Counted from the first letter of the stretch, positions 11,217 through 23,926 are shown. The stretch: DNA of 64,000 nt from Aeromonadales bacterium (GCA_012518835.1 JAAYRH010000010.1:1-64000); one strand, 5' to 3'. Program-made: numbers and translations. Notes: generated by a model not told the origin, from the letters alone.

Positions 11217-13898
11217 ATGGCAGAAGTTACATTATCGCAGCTCGCCAGCGAAAGAGAGACATCGGTTGACCGTCTTGTTCAGCAGTTTCGTGATGCTGGT
11301 ATCGAGAAGTCAAAAGACGATACCGTGTCAGCAAGTGAAAAGGCCACGTTACAAGCCTTTTTAACGAAGCAACAAGCGGCTGAGCCAAAGCGCATGACCT
11401 TACAGCGCAAGACCATGAGCACTCTGAATGTGCCTGTGGTCGGTGGTAAAAGTAAAGAAGTGCAAGTAGAAGTACGCAAAAAACGTACTTATGTACGACG
11501 TGATGCAGCAGAAGAGCAACAGCGTCAGCAAGAAGCAGAAGAGCAAGCACGCTTGGCTGCTGAAGAGAAAGCCAAGCAAGAAGCACAAGAGCAAGCTGAA
11601 CGTGAAGCTAAAGCTAAGCAGGAAGCCGAACAAAAGGCCAAGCGTGACGCGGAACAACAAGCCCGCCAAGCTCAGCTGAAAGCTCAGAAAGCCACAGAGC
11701 AAGGGCGTAAGTCCCAAAGCAAAGAGCAACAGAAGGCGGTAGAGATGGCGAAAAGCGAAGAAGAGAAGTTAAAGCAGCAACTTGAGCAAGAAGCGTTGCG
11801 TAAAGCGGAAGAAGATGCTCAGAAAAAAGCGGAAGAAGTGCGCAAGCTCGCAGAAGAAAATGAAAAGCGTTGGGCAGAAGAAGCCGCCGCAGCGGCGAAA
11901 AAGCCTGACGAAGCGGATTATCATGTGATGACCAACCCGCATGCCAAAGCAGCAGAAGATGAAGCGGATAAGTCAGAAGAAAATAAAGCGCGTCGTACCG
12001 GTGGTAAAAAACGTAAAGGCGGTCGTTCAAAAGAAGATCGTGAAAACCGTGAGAGCCGTAACGAGCGTTTGCGCAAAGGCAAGCGCGCTAAGGTAATGAT
12101 GCCAAGCTCCATGAAGCACGGTTTCCAAAAGCCAGCACAAGCGGTTAACCGTGATGTAGAAATTGGTGAGACCATTACTGTTGCTGAATTAGCCAATAAA
12201 ATGGCCGTTAAAGGTGCTGCCGTCATTAAAGTAATGATGAAAATGGGTGCCATGGCTACTATTAACCAAGTGATCGATCAAGAAACTGCCCAGGTAGTAG
12301 CAGAAGAAATGGGTCACAAGGTGGTGTTGCGTCGTGAAAACGAGCTGGAAGAGCGCATCTTGCAAGATCGCGATACCGATGCTGAGCGTCAAACCCGTGC
12401 CCCGGTAGTGACTATCATGGGTCACGTAGACCACGGTAAAACTTCAACCCTAGACTATATTCGTCGTGCCAAAGTGGCCTCCGGTGAAGCGGGCGGTATT
12501 ACCCAGCACATTGGTGCTTATCACGTAGAAACTGAGAATGGTTCTATTACCTTCTTAGATACCCCAGGTCACGCGGCATTTACTTCTATGCGGGCTCGTG
12601 GTGCCAGCGCTACTGATATCGTGATCTTAGTGGTCGCAGCAGATGATGGTGTGATGCCACAAACTGTAGAAGCTATTCAGCACGCCAAAGCGGCTAATGT
12701 GCCGTTGATTGTAGCAGTGAACAAGATGGATAAGCCGGAAGCGGATGTCGATCGTGTTAAAAATGAATTGTCCCAGCACGGTGTGATGTCAGAAGATTGG
12801 GGCGGTGAAAATATCTTTACCTATATTTCTGCTAAAACCGGTGATGGCATCGATGAATTACTAGAAGCAGTACTGCTGCAGTCTGAAGTATTAGAGCTCA
12901 ATGCTATCTATGATGGTATGGCCTCGGGTGTGGTTATCGAGTCTCGTCTTGATAAAGGCCGCGGTCCTGTTGCTACCATATTGGTACAAGAAGGCACGCT
13001 TAACCAAGGCGATATCGTCTTGTGTGGTTTAGAGTATGGCCGAGTACGCGCCATGAATGACGAGCTGGGTCGCGATGTTAAAAGCGCGGGTCCTTCACGT
13101 CCGGTAGAAATTCTAGGTCTGTCCGGCGTACCGGCGGCGGGTGATGAAGCCACCGTGGTGCGTGATGAGAAAAAAGCCCGAGAAGTAGCGCTGTATCGTC
13201 AAGGCAAGTTCCGTGATGTGAAACTGGCTCGCCAGCAAACCGCTAAGCTTGAAAACATGTTTGCTAACATGGAAGAAGGCGAAGTAGCTGAAGTTAACTT
13301 GGTACTGAAAGCTGACGTACAAGGTTCTATTGAAGCGATTGCTGATTCTTTAGAGAAGCTGTCTACTGATGAAGTCAAAGTGAAAATCATCGGTTCGGGT
13401 GTAGGTGGCATTACCGAAACCGACGCCAGCTTGGCTGCGGCTTCTAATGCTATTATTCTGGGCTTTAACGTGCGAGCCGATGCGTCTGCACGTAAGATGA
13501 TTGAAACTGAAGACATAGACTTGCGCTACTATAGCGTTATCTATGAGCTACTAGACGAAGTGAAGCAGGCCATGAGCGGCATGCTAGCACCTGAGTTTAA
13601 GCAAGAAATCATCGGGCTAGCCCAAGTACGTGAAGTGTTCCGCTCACCGAAGTTTGGTGCAGTTGCGGGCTGTATGGTTATCGAAGGTATTGTTAAACGT
13701 AGCAACCCGATCCGCGTATTGCGTGATAACGTGGTGATCTACGAAGGCGAGCTTGAGTCGTTACGTCGCTTTAAAGACGATGTGCAGGAAGTGCGTAATG
13801 GCATGGAATGTGGTATCGCTGTTAAGAACTACAATGACGTGCGCGAAGGCGACCAAATCGAAGTATTTGAAATCGTAGAAGTACAGCGCACCCTATAA
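11217..13898 (+). CDS. infB: Translation initiation factor IF-2
   Basis: [27 protein letters not shown]; charged Ala/Lys/Glu-rich N-terminal linker. Confidence 0.98.
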   Translation: MAEVTLSQLASERETSVDRLVQQFRDAGIEKSKDDTVSASEKATLQAFLTKQQAAEPKRMTLQRKTMSTLNVPVVGGKSKEVQVEVRKKRTYVRRDAAEEQQRQQEAEEQARLAAEEKAKQEAQEQAEREAKAKQEAEQKAKRDAEQQARQAQLKAQKATEQGRKSQSKEQQKAVEMAKSEEEKLKQQLEQEALRKAEEDAQKKAEEVRKLAEENEKRWAEEAAAAAKKPDEADYHVMTNPHAKAAEDEADKSEENKARRTGGKKRKGGRSKEDRENRESRNERLRKGKRAKVMMPSSMKHGFQKPAQAVNRDVEIGETITVAELANKMAVKGAAVIKVMMKMGAMATINQVIDQETAQVVAEEMGHKVVLRRENELEERILQDRDTDAERQTRAPVVTIMGHVDHGKTSTLDYIRRAKVASGEAGGITQHIGAYHVETENGSITFLDTPGHAAFTSMRARGASATDIVILVVAADDGVMPQTVEAIQHAKAANVPLIVAVNKMDKPEADVDRVKNELSQHGVMSEDWGGENIFTYISAKTGDGIDELLEAVLLQSEVLELNAIYDGMASGVVIESRLDKGRGPVATILVQEGTLNQGDIVLCGLEYGRVRAMNDELGRDVKSAGPSRPVEILGLSGVPAAGDEATVVRDEKKAREVALYRQGKFRDVKLARQQTAKLENMFANMEEGEVAEVNLVLKADVQGSIEAIADSLEKLSTDEVKVKIIGSGVGGITETDASLAAASNAIILGFNVRADASARKMIETEDIDLRYYSVIYELLDEVKQAMSGMLAPEFKQEIIGLAQVREVFRSPKFGAVAGCMVIEGIVKRSNPIRVLRDNVVIYEGELESLRRFKDDVQEVRNGMECGIAVKNYNDVREGDQIEVFEIVEVQRTL

Positions 13899-14021
13899 GG
13901 TGCGGCGCCGACGTTAATTTAGGATAAAGTCAAAAGAGTAATCACTAGTAGGTTGCTCTATTTGTCACCTAACTGGATAGTAAGGGGCCTATGGCCCCTT
14001 TTTTGATGGAGTATAGCCAAT

Positions 14022-14438
14022 ATGGCCAGAGAATTTAGCCGCTCTCGTCGAGTAGGCCAAGAATTACAAAAAGAGATCGCCATGATTTTACAGCGCGAAA
14101 TCAAAGATGAGCGCTTAAGCATGGTCACCGTGTCTGGAGTAGAGCTGTCACGGGATCTGAGCTTTGCCAAAGTTTTTGTCACCTTTTTAGACAATGAGCC
14201 ACAGCGTATTAAAGAAGGCATGAAAGTGCTTAAAGATGCTAGCGGTTTTGTACGCAGCATGGTGGGCAAAGCGATGCGCCTGCGCATTACGCCTGAATTG
14301 CGCTTTGTTTATGATGAAAGCCTAGTGGAAGGGGTACGAATTTCTACCCTAGTGTCGAGCTCTATCGCAGATGATAAGCGCCGAGCCGAAGAGCATGGTC
14401 AGGGTGCATCCGACCAAGATGATGAGAATAAGGATTAA
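14022..14438 (+). CDS. rbfA: 30S ribosome-binding factor RbfA
   Basis: [29 protein letters not shown]. Confidence 0.97.
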   Translation: MAREFSRSRRVGQELQKEIAMILQREIKDERLSMVTVSGVELSRDLSFAKVFVTFLDNEPQRIKEGMKVLKDASGFVRSMVGKAMRLRITPELRFVYDESLVEGVRISTLVSSSIADDKRRAEEHGQGASDQDDENKD

Positions 14439-14440
14439 AG

Positions 14441-15376
14441 ATGGGGCGTCAGCGTCGATTTCGTGGTCGAGAAGTCAATGGTATCTTATTGCTAGATAAG
14501 CCAGCCGGTATTACCTCTAATGATGCGCTACAGCAGGTAAAGCGTATTTATGCTGCAGCTAAGGCCGGTCATACTGGAGCACTAGATCCTCTAGCCACCG
14601 GCATGTTGCCTATTTGCTTAGGCGAGGCTACCAAGTTTTCTCAGTTTTTATTAGAAGCCGATAAACGTTATCGCGTCGTGGCCAAGCTGGGCGTACGCAC
14701 TAATACCAGTGATGCCGATGGAGAGGTGGTTGAAACTCGGCCCGTGAGTGTGGCAACGGGTGACTTACTGAATGCATTAGACCGTTTTCGCGGCGAAAGT
14801 CAGCAAGTCCCCTCTATGTATTCGGCGCTTAAGTATCAGGGAAAGCCCTTATACCAATATGCGCGCGAAGGCATCGAAATACCTCGTGAATCACGACCAA
14901 TCACCGTTTATGACCTGCAGCTAATCCGTTTTGAAGGGGATGAAGTCGAGCTGGAAATACATTGTAGTAAAGGAACCTATATTCGCACTATCGTCGATGA
15001 CTTAGGCGAATTACTAGGTTGTGGTGCGCATGTGGCGGTCTTGCGGCGTTTAGCTGTTGCTAACTACCCAAGTGATCGCATGCTGACTTTAGAGCAGTTA
15101 GCCTGCATTTTAGAAAACTGTCAGGCCCAAGAGATACTCCCGCGATTAGAGCTCGATCCCTTGCTGTTGCCGATGGATACTGCCGTCGCCCATTTGCCAG
15201 AAGTGCATATGTCGGAGCTGGTCGCCGGTTATATTAACCAAGGGCAAGCGGTACAAGTCCCCAATGCGCCATTAGCAGGGGTGGTTCGTTTAACGATGGG
15301 TGAAGCTCGCCAGTTTATTGGCGTGGGTGAAATAGACGACGAGGGTAAAGTGGCGCCTAAACGCTTAGTGCGTTAA
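14441..15376 (+). CDS. truB: tRNA pseudouridine(55) synthase TruB
   Basis: [48 protein letters not shown]. Confidence 0.97.
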   Translation: MGRQRRFRGREVNGILLLDKPAGITSNDALQQVKRIYAAAKAGHTGALDPLATGMLPICLGEATKFSQFLLEADKRYRVVAKLGVRTNTSDADGEVVETRPVSVATGDLLNALDRFRGESQQVPSMYSALKYQGKPLYQYAREGIEIPRESRPITVYDLQLIRFEGDEVELEIHCSKGTYIRTIVDDLGELLGCGAHVAVLRRLAVANYPSDRMLTLEQLACILENCQAQEILPRLELDPLLLPMDTAVAHLPEVHMSELVAGYINQGQAVQVPNAPLAGVVRLTMGEARQFIGVGEIDDEGKVAPKRLVR

Positions 15377-15424
15377 CTTCAGATAAAACTGGTATCAGTT
15401 TATGGTTGCGAACCTGAAGTTAAC
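15372..15424 (+). promoter_or_regulatory. Structured element at the truB stop / rpsO leader
   Basis: Perfect inverted repeat GTTAACTTCAG ... CTGAAGTTAAC with inner hairpin AAACTG-GTAT-CAGTTT. Confidence 0.55.
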
Positions 15425-15502
15425 TGGTAGAATGCGCAACTCGCTTTCCGGCTGAATTAGTGATCGGCTGGAATCATCATTCATTTTTTTGGAGTACACA
15501 AG

Positions 15503-15772
15503 ATGTCACTAAATGCTGAAACTAAAGCGCAAATCGTTGCTGAGCATGCACGCGGCGAAGGCGACACCGGTTCACCTGAAGTTCAGGTTGCCTTGTTAAG
15601 CGCACAAATCAATCACCTGCAAAGTCACTTTAAGCAGCATGTCCATGATCACCACAGCCGTCGTGGTCTGTTGCGCATGGTATCTCAGCGTCGTAGCCTG
15701 TTAGACTACTTAAAGCGTAAAGATGTAGTTCGCTACAGTGAGCTAATTGCTAAGCTGGGTCTGCGTCGCTAA
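15503..15772 (+). CDS. rpsO: 30S ribosomal protein S15
   Basis: [54 protein letters not shown]. Confidence 0.98.
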   Translation: MSLNAETKAQIVAEHARGEGDTGSPEVQVALLSAQINHLQSHFKQHVHDHHSRRGLLRMVSQRRSLLDYLKRKDVVRYSELIAKLGLRR

Positions 15773-15790
15773 TCGCACACCACAGTTTGA

Positions 15791-15820
15791 TAAAAAGGGG
15801 ACCCAAGGGTCCCCTTTTTG
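15791..15820 (+). terminator. Terminator after rpsO
   Basis: aaaaaggggacccaagggtccccttttt. Confidence 0.85.
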
Positions 15821-16006
15821 TTGTCTCATGATTTTGCTTACACCTATCCTTAGAGATCTCATCGTAGCCAATAAATGACGTGGTTTTTGGTTGAAATAAA
15901 GCGGTTTGTTTATTGCGGTTTATCCTTGCAAATCTGTCCTTTAAGCAATAATCACGTATACTGGGGCGGTAAATTAAAAGACCAAACATATTAAGGAAAC
16001 GACAAC

Positions 16007-18163
16007 GTGAATCCTATCGTGAAAACCTTTCAGTATGGCCAGCATACTGTCACTCTTGAAACTGGCGTGATTGCTCGCCAAGCCAGTGGTGCCGTTATGG
16101 CCAGCATTGGCGATACTGCCGTCTTAGTTACCGCCGTGGGCAAGCGTGAAGCCGATCCTAGCCGCGACTTTTTCCCGCTGACTGTAAACTACCAAGAGCG
16201 TACTTACGCTGCGGGTCGTATTCCGGGTAGCTTTTTCAAGCGTGAAGGCCGTCCGACCGAAGGGGAAACACTCACCTCACGACTCATCGATCGTCCGATC
16301 CGTCCGTTGTTCCCAGAAGGGTTTCGTAACGAAGTGCAAATTATTGCTACTGTCGTTTCCGTTAACCCTGAAATTGCGCCAGATATTGTAGCCTTGCTGG
16401 GCGCTTCAGCGGCGCTTGCGATTTCAGGTATGCCGTTTGCCGGTCCGATTGGTGCTGCCCGAGTGGGTTACCTAAATGGTGAGTATGTGCTTAACCCCAG
16501 CATTAGTGAGCTAGAATATAGCGATCTGGATCTGGTGGTGGCAGGTACCGAGAACGCGGTGCTAATGGTAGAGTCTGAAGCTAACATTTTGCCTGAAGAA
16601 GTTATGCTGGGGGCGGTAGTATACGGTCATGAGCAATTAAATACTGCGGTACAGGCCATTAAAGAGTTTGCCGCCGAGGTCGCGACACCGTCTTGGGATT
16701 GGCAAGCACCAGTAGAAAATACTGAGCTTAAAGACAAAGTAGCTGAGCTGGCCAGTGCTGAGCTAGGCGAGGCGTATCATATTATTGATAAAACCGCGCG
16801 CCGTGATGCCATTAGCGGTATTAAAAATAAGACCATAGATGCGCTATTAACCGCACAGCCTGATGCTTGTGCTAAAGAAATTCAAGAGCAATTAGGTAAC
16901 CTAGAAAAGGATATCGTGCGTGGTCGTATCGTGCGTGGTGAGCCGCGTATTGATGGTCGCGAACCCGATATGATCCGTGCTCTTGATGTGGCCACTGGTT
17001 TACTGCCACGCTCACACGGTTCGGCTTTGTTTACCCGTGGTGAAACTCAAGCCTTAGTGGCTGCCACCTTGGGAACCGAGCGTGATGCGCAACTGATCGA
17101 TGAGCTAACTGGCGCCCGTACTAACCGCTTTATGCTACATTATAATTTCCCTCCTTACTGTGTTGGCGAAACCGGCATGGTGGGCAGCCCTAAGCGTCGT
17201 GAAATTGGTCATGGTCGTTTAGCGAAACGCGGTGTTGCAGCCGTGATGCCCAGCGCAGAAGATTTTCCGTATACCGTACGAGTGGTCGCTGAGATAACTG
17301 AGTCTAATGGCTCATCGTCTATGGCGTCCGTTTGTGGTACTTCATTAGCTCTTATGGATGCCGGTGTGCCTATTAAGGCGTCTGTAGCCGGTATTGCTAT
17401 GGGTCTCGTTAAAGAAGGCGACGACTATGTGGTGCTGTCCGATATCTTAGGTGATGAAGACCACTTAGGTGATATGGACTTTAAAGTTGCCGGTACTGCC
17501 CAGGGTATTACCGCTCTGCAAATGGACATTAAAATTGAAGGTATTACCAAAGACATTATGGAAGCGGCGCTAAAGCAAGCGCGCAATGCCCGCTTGCATA
17601 TTCTGGGAGTGATGGATAAAGCACTACATGCGCCTCGCGAAGAGATTTCTGACTTTGCGCCGCGCATTCATATTATTAAAATCAATCCAGAAAAAATTCG
17701 TGATGTGATTGGTAAAGGCGGAGCCACGATCCGTGCGCTCACCGAAGAAACCGGAACCACTATCGAGCTGGACGATAATGGCACGGTGAAAATTGCTGCC
17801 GTAGACGGCGAAGCCGCCAAGCTTGCCATTAGCCGCATTGAGCAGCTCACTGCAGAAGTAGAAGTAGGTACTATTTATCAAGGACAAGTAGTACGCTTAG
17901 CGGACTTTGGTGCCTTTGTGAATATTCTGCCGGGCAAAGATGGTTTGGTGCATATTTCTCAGATCACTGAAGAGCGCGTGAAAAATGTATCTGATCACTT
18001 AAGCGTAGGCCAAACCGTGGACGTTAAAGTGTTGGAAGTAGATCGCCAAGGCCGTATTCGTCTATCAATTAAAGAGGCGAAAGCGCCCGTAGTAGCAGAA
18101 GAAGCTGCTGAAGCGACCATTGAAGCAAGCACTGATACGCCGGCTGATAACAAGGCTGAGTAA
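16007..18163 (+). CDS. pnp: Polyribonucleotide nucleotidyltransferase
   Basis: [33 protein letters not shown]; duplicated PH domains, KH ([17 protein letters not shown]), S1. Confidence 0.98.
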   Translation: MNPIVKTFQYGQHTVTLETGVIARQASGAVMASIGDTAVLVTAVGKREADPSRDFFPLTVNYQERTYAAGRIPGSFFKREGRPTEGETLTSRLIDRPIRPLFPEGFRNEVQIIATVVSVNPEIAPDIVALLGASAALAISGMPFAGPIGAARVGYLNGEYVLNPSISELEYSDLDLVVAGTENAVLMVESEANILPEEVMLGAVVYGHEQLNTAVQAIKEFAAEVATPSWDWQAPVENTELKDKVAELASAELGEAYHIIDKTARRDAISGIKNKTIDALLTAQPDACAKEIQEQLGNLEKDIVRGRIVRGEPRIDGREPDMIRALDVATGLLPRSHGSALFTRGETQALVAATLGTERDAQLIDELTGARTNRFMLHYNFPPYCVGETGMVGSPKRREIGHGRLAKRGVAAVMPSAEDFPYTVRVVAEITESNGSSSMASVCGTSLALMDAGVPIKASVAGIAMGLVKEGDDYVVLSDILGDEDHLGDMDFKVAGTAQGITALQMDIKIEGITKDIMEAALKQARNARLHILGVMDKALHAPREEISDFAPRIHIIKINPEKIRDVIGKGGATIRALTEETGTTIELDDNGTVKIAAVDGEAAKLAISRIEQLTAEVEVGTIYQGQVVRLADFGAFVNILPGKDGLVHISQITEERVKNVSDHLSVGQTVDVKVLEVDRQGRIRLSIKEAKAPVVAEEAAEATIEASTDTPADNKAE

Positions 18164-18181
18164 GTTTGCTTATATCAATCT

Positions 18182-18413
18182 GGAAAATTAACTGATCAAA
18201 ACCCTTTGCCACGTTTATTACAAGAGACGCGGAAGAACAGATCAAAATAGTGAGCAGCACTGAGAAGAACACGCTCTGGGTAAGAGCCAACCATCACAGC
18301 CTGATGAGAGGAGCTCTTACCATATACAGTTTTGCTCACTTGTCGGATGTGAACTTCGTTCGTGCCTTCTGTGTTCTTCCGTGGCAAAAAGTCTTTAATC
18401 TTTAGTTTTTTCC
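18182..18413. repeat. Nested-palindrome intergenic element (MITE-like or structured RNA candidate)
   Basis: Nested inverted repeats: GGAAAAttAACTgatcaaaa..CTTTGCCACG / CGTGGCAAAAAG..AGTTTTTTCC; CGGAAGAACA/TGTTCTTCCG; AGTGAGCA/TGCTCACT; GGTAAGAGC/GCTCTTACC. Confidence 0.6.
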
Positions 18414-18424
18414 TTAATGCAAAT

Positions 18425-18456
18425 AAAAAGCCGAGCTTCTAGCTCGGCTTTTTATT
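18425..18456. terminator. Bidirectional terminator between pnp and trhP
   Basis: aataaaaagccgagcttctagctcggctttttatt. Confidence 0.85.
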
Positions 18457-18472
18457 TGGTTTCTAAAGAGAG

Positions 18473-19819
18473 TTAAAGATGTCGGAGCAAGATACCAAAC
18501 TCAATATCGACGGATGCGGGTAACTGAAAATACACTACGTGACCACTGCCGGGTGCCACACTGACCGATTCATTCTTACGGTTCTTTAGCTGCTTTAAGG
18601 TGAAGATCATATTACCTTTAGGCGTCATTAGTTCTAGCTTATCGCCCACTGAAAACTTATTTTTTACATCGACCTCTACCCACTCGCCATTACGATCGGT
18701 AATTTCGCCAACAAATTGCTGCTGAGTAGACACTGAATAGCCTGTTTCGTAGTTTTGATAATCACTATGAGCATGGCGCTTTAAAAAGCCTTCGGTATAA
18801 CCGCGATGGGCTAAGTTTTCTAAAGTATTCATTAAGGTGCTATCAAAGGGCTTACCGGCGACCGCATCGTCAATGGCTTTACGATACACTTGAGCGGTGC
18901 GGGCAACATAATAAAACGATTTAGTACGGCCCTCTATTTTTAAGGAATGAACCCCCATTTGCGTAAGTTGCTCGACATATTGTACGGCACGCAAATCTTT
19001 AGAGTTCATAATATAGGTGCCATGCTCATCTTCATAAGCTGCCATGTATTCACCGGGTCGATTACTTTCTTCTAGCAAAACCGGATGCTCGTAAGGCGCA
19101 CCGACACCTAATGTGGGAGCGGGCGCAGCATCGAGGGCTTGCACGGCAATCGGCTCTTGCTGATGCACAATTTGCCCCGCGTCATCTTCTTTGGCGTCAT
19201 GCACTTTATATTCCCAACGACACGCATTGGTGCAGGTACCTTGATTAGGGTCGCGCTTGTTAATATAGCCCGACAATAAACAACGCCCCGAGTAGGCCAT
19301 GCATAGTGCGCCATGGACAAATACTTCCAGCTCCATCTTAGGGCATTGAGCACGAATTTCAGCAATTTCTTCTAGCGAGAGCTCTCGGGATAAAATTACC
19401 CGCTCAATGCCATAGGCCTCCCAAAATTTAACCGCCGCCCAATTGACCACATTGGCTTGTACCGACAGATGGATGGGCATGTTAGGAAAATGCTCACGTA
19501 CCAGCATGATTAATCCTGAGTCCGACATAATCAAGGCGTCGGGACCCATCGCTACTACCGGCTCCATATCACGGATAAAAGTTTTTAATTTGGCATTGTG
19601 TGGCTGAATATTCACCACCACATAAAACTTTTTACCTAATGCATGAGCTTCATCGATGCCGATTTTAAGGTTGGCATGGTTAAATTCATTATTGCGCACC
19701 CGTAAAGAATAACGAGGTTGGCCGGCATAGACGGCATCGGCGCCATACGCAAAGGCATAGCGCATGTTTTTAAGCGTGCCTGCGGGAGACAGTAGCTCAG
19801 GAGTAAATAGTTCGGACAT
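18473..19819 (-). CDS. trhP: U32 peptidase-family tRNA 5-hydroxyuridine modification protein (TrhP/YegQ)
   Basis: FTPELLSPAGTLKNMRYAFAYGADAVYAGQPRYSLRVRNNEF; CMAYSGRCLLSGYINKRDPNQGTCTNACRWEY. Confidence 0.92.
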   Translation of the reverse strand: MSELFTPELLSPAGTLKNMRYAFAYGADAVYAGQPRYSLRVRNNEFNHANLKIGIDEAHALGKKFYVVVNIQPHNAKLKTFIRDMEPVVAMGPDALIMSDSGLIMLVREHFPNMPIHLSVQANVVNWAAVKFWEAYGIERVILSRELSLEEIAEIRAQCPKMELEVFVHGALCMAYSGRCLLSGYINKRDPNQGTCTNACRWEYKVHDAKEDDAGQIVHQQEPIAVQALDAAPAPTLGVGAPYEHPVLLEESNRPGEYMAAYEDEHGTYIMNSKDLRAVQYVEQLTQMGVHSLKIEGRTKSFYYVARTAQVYRKAIDDAVAGKPFDSTLMNTLENLAHRGYTEGFLKRHAHSDYQNYETGYSVSTQQQFVGEITDRNGEWVEVDVKNKFSVGDKLELMTPKGNMIFTLKQLKNRKNESVSVAPGSGHVVYFQLPASVDIEFGILLRHL

Positions 19820-19916
19820 TAATTTGCTTCTCTGATATCAGGTCAGTAGCCCCTAAAAGGGCCAAAGGCGGCATTTTACGCCCGGCCCCCAGTAAAATCG
19901 AGGGGGAAGGTATAGA

Positions 19917-19949
19917 AAAGGCGCCTTAGACTGAGCTAAGGCGCTTTGA
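19917..19949 (-). terminator. Terminator downstream of gapA
   Basis: aaaaggcgccttagactgagctaaggcgcttt. Confidence 0.7.
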
Positions 19950-19972
19950 CAACTGCTGCGTAGAGTGAGCGC

Positions 19973-20977
<1,005 letters not shown>

Positions 20978-21071
20978 CTATGGATGAATCGTCTTTAGAT
21001 AATAGCTAACCTGACAAGAAAAACTGATACCGTCAATCGTTAGCCACACTTATCTTGTTTAAGATCATGCT

Positions 21072-21881
21072 TTACCACGCTGCTTTAGCAGGTAGTTTAT
21101 AATCTTGATGGGTTAATTGTTCAATAAGCCGCTCAACTTGCACCTGCATGGTTTGTTGCTCGCTGGCGCTAAACGTGGTGTAACTGTCCATGCGCGCTAA
21201 GTCGACAGTCTCCTCAGCTTTGAGCTGGTTGAATACCCGCGACCATACCCAGACTTTTTGGTAATCCTGTTGCCGTACATATAAGGCGATCAGTTGAGCA
21301 ATAATATCGGTATCAAGTTCAGCCTCATGCTGTGATAGCGCGAGAGCACGCTGTAAAGCAATTTCGGCCGCTTCGCTATCGCGAGCCATTAAAAACTTAG
21401 CCAAGTTTTTTTGTAACATGGCCTGGCGCATATCGGGGCGCTCGGCTAGAGTAATAAATCGAGCTTTAGCTTGATGATCTGCTTGGTGCTGCCAGCGCCA
21501 TAGCAATAAATAAGGATAGTCCGAATCTTGAGTTCGTTCGGTTAACTGAGCGAGATGCTCTTTCGCATCCATGATGGCATTTAGCTTTTGCTCTTTACGC
21601 TCTTTACGTCGCGTGTATTCCATGGTGAGTAACGGCTCTAAGCATTGTTGGTAATCTTGTAGAGCGACCATCAGTGTATAAGCTTGAGCGTCGTCAGCAT
21701 CACGAGTGTGTGCTTGTCTTGCATCAATTAAGATCTCACGTTCTGCTCGACACCAGCTGTCCTCATGTAAGTTAATACAATATTTAGGTGAATCATGGCA
21801 GGTGTCAGGGATGCGATCTTGCTCACAGGCTGCTAAAAAGGGGAGGGCGAAGAGCATGAAAAAGGAGTGTTTAATATTCAT
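21072..21881 (-). CDS. DUF2989-like lipoprotein
   Basis: Lipobox LPFLAACEQD; overall similarity to the DUF2989 family, from recall. Confidence 0.7.
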   Translation of the reverse strand: MNIKHSFFMLFALPFLAACEQDRIPDTCHDSPKYCINLHEDSWCRAEREILIDARQAHTRDADDAQAYTLMVALQDYQQCLEPLLTMEYTRRKERKEQKLNAIMDAKEHLAQLTERTQDSDYPYLLLWRWQHQADHQAKARFITLAERPDMRQAMLQKNLAKFLMARDSEAAEIALQRALALSQHEAELDTDIIAQLIALYVRQQDYQKVWVWSRVFNQLKAEETVDLARMDSYTTFSASEQQTMQVQVERLIEQLTHQDYKLPAKAAW

Positions 21882-22025
21882 TTGAGTATCTGCCTGCTAG
21901 TCCCGAGTCTGGTAATCATACCGCTAATCCACTAAAATGCAGCCCACTTATAATAGAGTTGAAGCAGTGCGCTAAGGCTGGCTTCAGTCCTCATGACAGT
22001 TACTTGTAAAAAAAGGAATTGGTCG

Positions 22026-23456
22026 ATGACCCACGAGAGTTACTTGTCCGCCTGGCAGCAAAGTCAGGAATTGGCAGAGTCCATGCAGCCACTGATTGGC
22101 AAATTGTATCGTGACCAAGGCGTTGAAATCAGTGTTCACGCCCGTCCACTATTAAACGCCTCTACCATCGATATTATCAAGGCTCACCGTGTGGTTAGAC
22201 GCCACGAAGGGGAAAAGCTCCAAGTCAGCAAAAGCTATCCCATCTTAAAGGCCGTGAGTGAATTAGACTTAGTACCTGCCAGTATCGATATTGGTAAGTT
22301 AGCGGTGAGCTACTGGGAAACTCATCAAGATGAGTCAGGCTTAACCGATTTCTTGAATAAAGAGCTAGCTTCGGCGCTTGATACCGAACACAACGGTAAG
22401 CCGACCGATGTGGTGCTGTATGGGTTTGGACGTATTGGCCGTTTGCTAGCGCGGTTATTAATTGAGCGTGCCGGCGGTAACCAAGGTCTGCGGTTACGCG
22501 GTATTGTGGTACGAGGCTCGGTAGACGATTTAGAAAAACGCGCCAGCTTATTGCGTCGTGACTCCATTCACGGTCCGTTTAATGGCTCTATTGAGGTGGA
22601 TACTGAAAACCACGCTATTATCGCCAACGGTACCTATATTCAAGTGATTTATGCCAATCACCCCAGCGAAGTAGACTATACCCAGTACGGTATTCACGAT
22701 GCGTTAGTGGTGGATAACACCGGTATGTGGCGTGATGAAGAAGGCTTAGGTCAGCACTTAAAATCAAAAGGCGCAGCCAAAGTATTATTAACCGCACCGG
22801 GTAAGGGCGACATTAAAAATATCGTCTTTGGGGTGAACGATTATATGATTTTGCCAGAAGACACCATTATGTCGGCAGCATCTTGTACCACCAACGCCAT
22901 TACGCCCGTGCTTAAAGCGGTGCATGACGAATATGGTATTAAGAATGGTCACGTAGAAACCGTGCATTCGTACACTAACGACCAAAACCTGATTGATAAC
23001 TTCCATAAAGGCGATCGTCGTGGGCGTAGTGCGCCGCTGAACATGGTATTAACCAGTACCGGTGCTGCGTCTGCCGTGGCCAAAGCCTTGCCTGAATTAA
23101 CAGGTAAACTGACCGGTAATGCGATTCGTGTACCTACGCCGAACGTATCCATGGCAGTTATTAATCTAAACTTAGAAAAAGCCACCACTGTTGAGGCATT
23201 AAATGAGTATTTGCGTACCACCGCACTGGACTCACCTTTGCACCAGCAAATAGATTTCAGTACCAGCAGCGAGTTGGTATCAACCGATATGGTGGGTTCA
23301 CGCTTTGCCGGTATCGTTGACTCCTTAGCCACTATCGTTGATGAAGATCGCGCCGTCCTTTATGTCTGGTATGACAACGAGTTTGGTTATAGCTGTCAGG
23401 TGATTCGTGTAATGCAGAAAATGGCGGGTATTGAGTTAATGGACTTACCCAAGTAA
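22026..23456 (+). CDS. Long-form glyceraldehyde-3-phosphate dehydrogenase (second paralogue, N-terminal extension)
   Basis: [21 protein letters not shown]; catalytic SAASCTTNAITPVLKAV; about 125-aa N-terminal extension. Track ORF from 21993, ATG 22026 likely. Confidence 0.9.
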   Translation: MTHESYLSAWQQSQELAESMQPLIGKLYRDQGVEISVHARPLLNASTIDIIKAHRVVRRHEGEKLQVSKSYPILKAVSELDLVPASIDIGKLAVSYWETHQDESGLTDFLNKELASALDTEHNGKPTDVVLYGFGRIGRLLARLLIERAGGNQGLRLRGIVVRGSVDDLEKRASLLRRDSIHGPFNGSIEVDTENHAIIANGTYIQVIYANHPSEVDYTQYGIHDALVVDNTGMWRDEEGLGQHLKSKGAAKVLLTAPGKGDIKNIVFGVNDYMILPEDTIMSAASCTTNAITPVLKAVHDEYGIKNGHVETVHSYTNDQNLIDNFHKGDRRGRSAPLNMVLTSTGAASAVAKALPELTGKLTGNAIRVPTPNVSMAVINLNLEKATTVEALNEYLRTTALDSPLHQQIDFSTSSELVSTDMVGSRFAGIVDSLATIVDEDRAVLYVWYDNEFGYSCQVIRVMQKMAGIELMDLPK

Positions 23457-23493
23457 AGAGCATCCGTTAGGCAGTCCATTGCCGTAACAACGA

Positions 23494-23522
23494 TCAGGGA
23501 CGGCAGATGCCGTCCTTTTTTA
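23494..23522 (+). terminator. Terminator after GAPDH paralogue
   Basis: gggacggcagatgccgtcctttttt. Confidence 0.7.
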
Positions 23523-23563
23523 TGCGCTGGCATAAGAGTTAGTGCAATAACAGGAGAATACCT

Positions 23564-23842
23564 ATGTCTTCCTTTCAAAAAGCCGTCGAAAATATGCCAG
23601 AAGAGGTGTATTTACGCCTTAAAACAGCGATTGAGTTAGGTAAATGGCCGGATGGTAGTGCGTTAAGTGAAGAGCAAAAAGAGCACACTATGCAGGCAGT
23701 TATATTATGGCAAGCACTGCACAATGATAATCCACAGCATATGACCATTGGTAAAGGCGGTGACTTAGTAATGAAAAGTAAAGCCGAGTTACGCCGTCAA
23801 TTTAGTAACGAAGTGGATATTGCTCGCCAAAAGTTAAACTAA
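23564..23842 (+). CDS. YeaC/DUF1315 family protein
   Basis: ENMPEEVYLRLKTAIELGKWPDGSALSEEQKEHTMQAVILWQA. Confidence 0.85.
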   Translation: MSSFQKAVENMPEEVYLRLKTAIELGKWPDGSALSEEQKEHTMQAVILWQALHNDNPQHMTIGKGGDLVMKSKAELRRQFSNEVDIARQKLN

Positions 23843-23871
23843 GCGGCACTTTTCTCTTTTTTATTAAAGAT

Positions 23872-23910
23872 AAAGACACCCTAACTAATAGTTAAGGTGT
23901 CTTTTTTTTG
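23872..23910 (+). terminator. Terminator after DUF1315 gene
   Basis: aaagacaccctaactaatagttaaggtgtctttttttt. Confidence 0.85.
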
Positions 23911-23926
23911 TCGGCACTCTTTATTT

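Noticed and set aside
11500-11900. Low-complexity repeat tract in infB
   Set aside because: Usual charged IF-2 N-terminal linker; not a novel repeat.
11227-12030. Several minus-strand Leu-rich ORFs inside infB
   Set aside because: Shadow ORFs caused by the repetitive Glu/Ala/Lys/Gln codons of the IF-2 linker.
18196-18387. Minus-strand 63-aa ORF (MPRKNTEGTNEVHIRQVSKTVYGKSSSHQ...)
   Set aside because: Coincides with the nested inverted repeats of the intergenic element; more likely a by-product of the palindrome than a protein gene.
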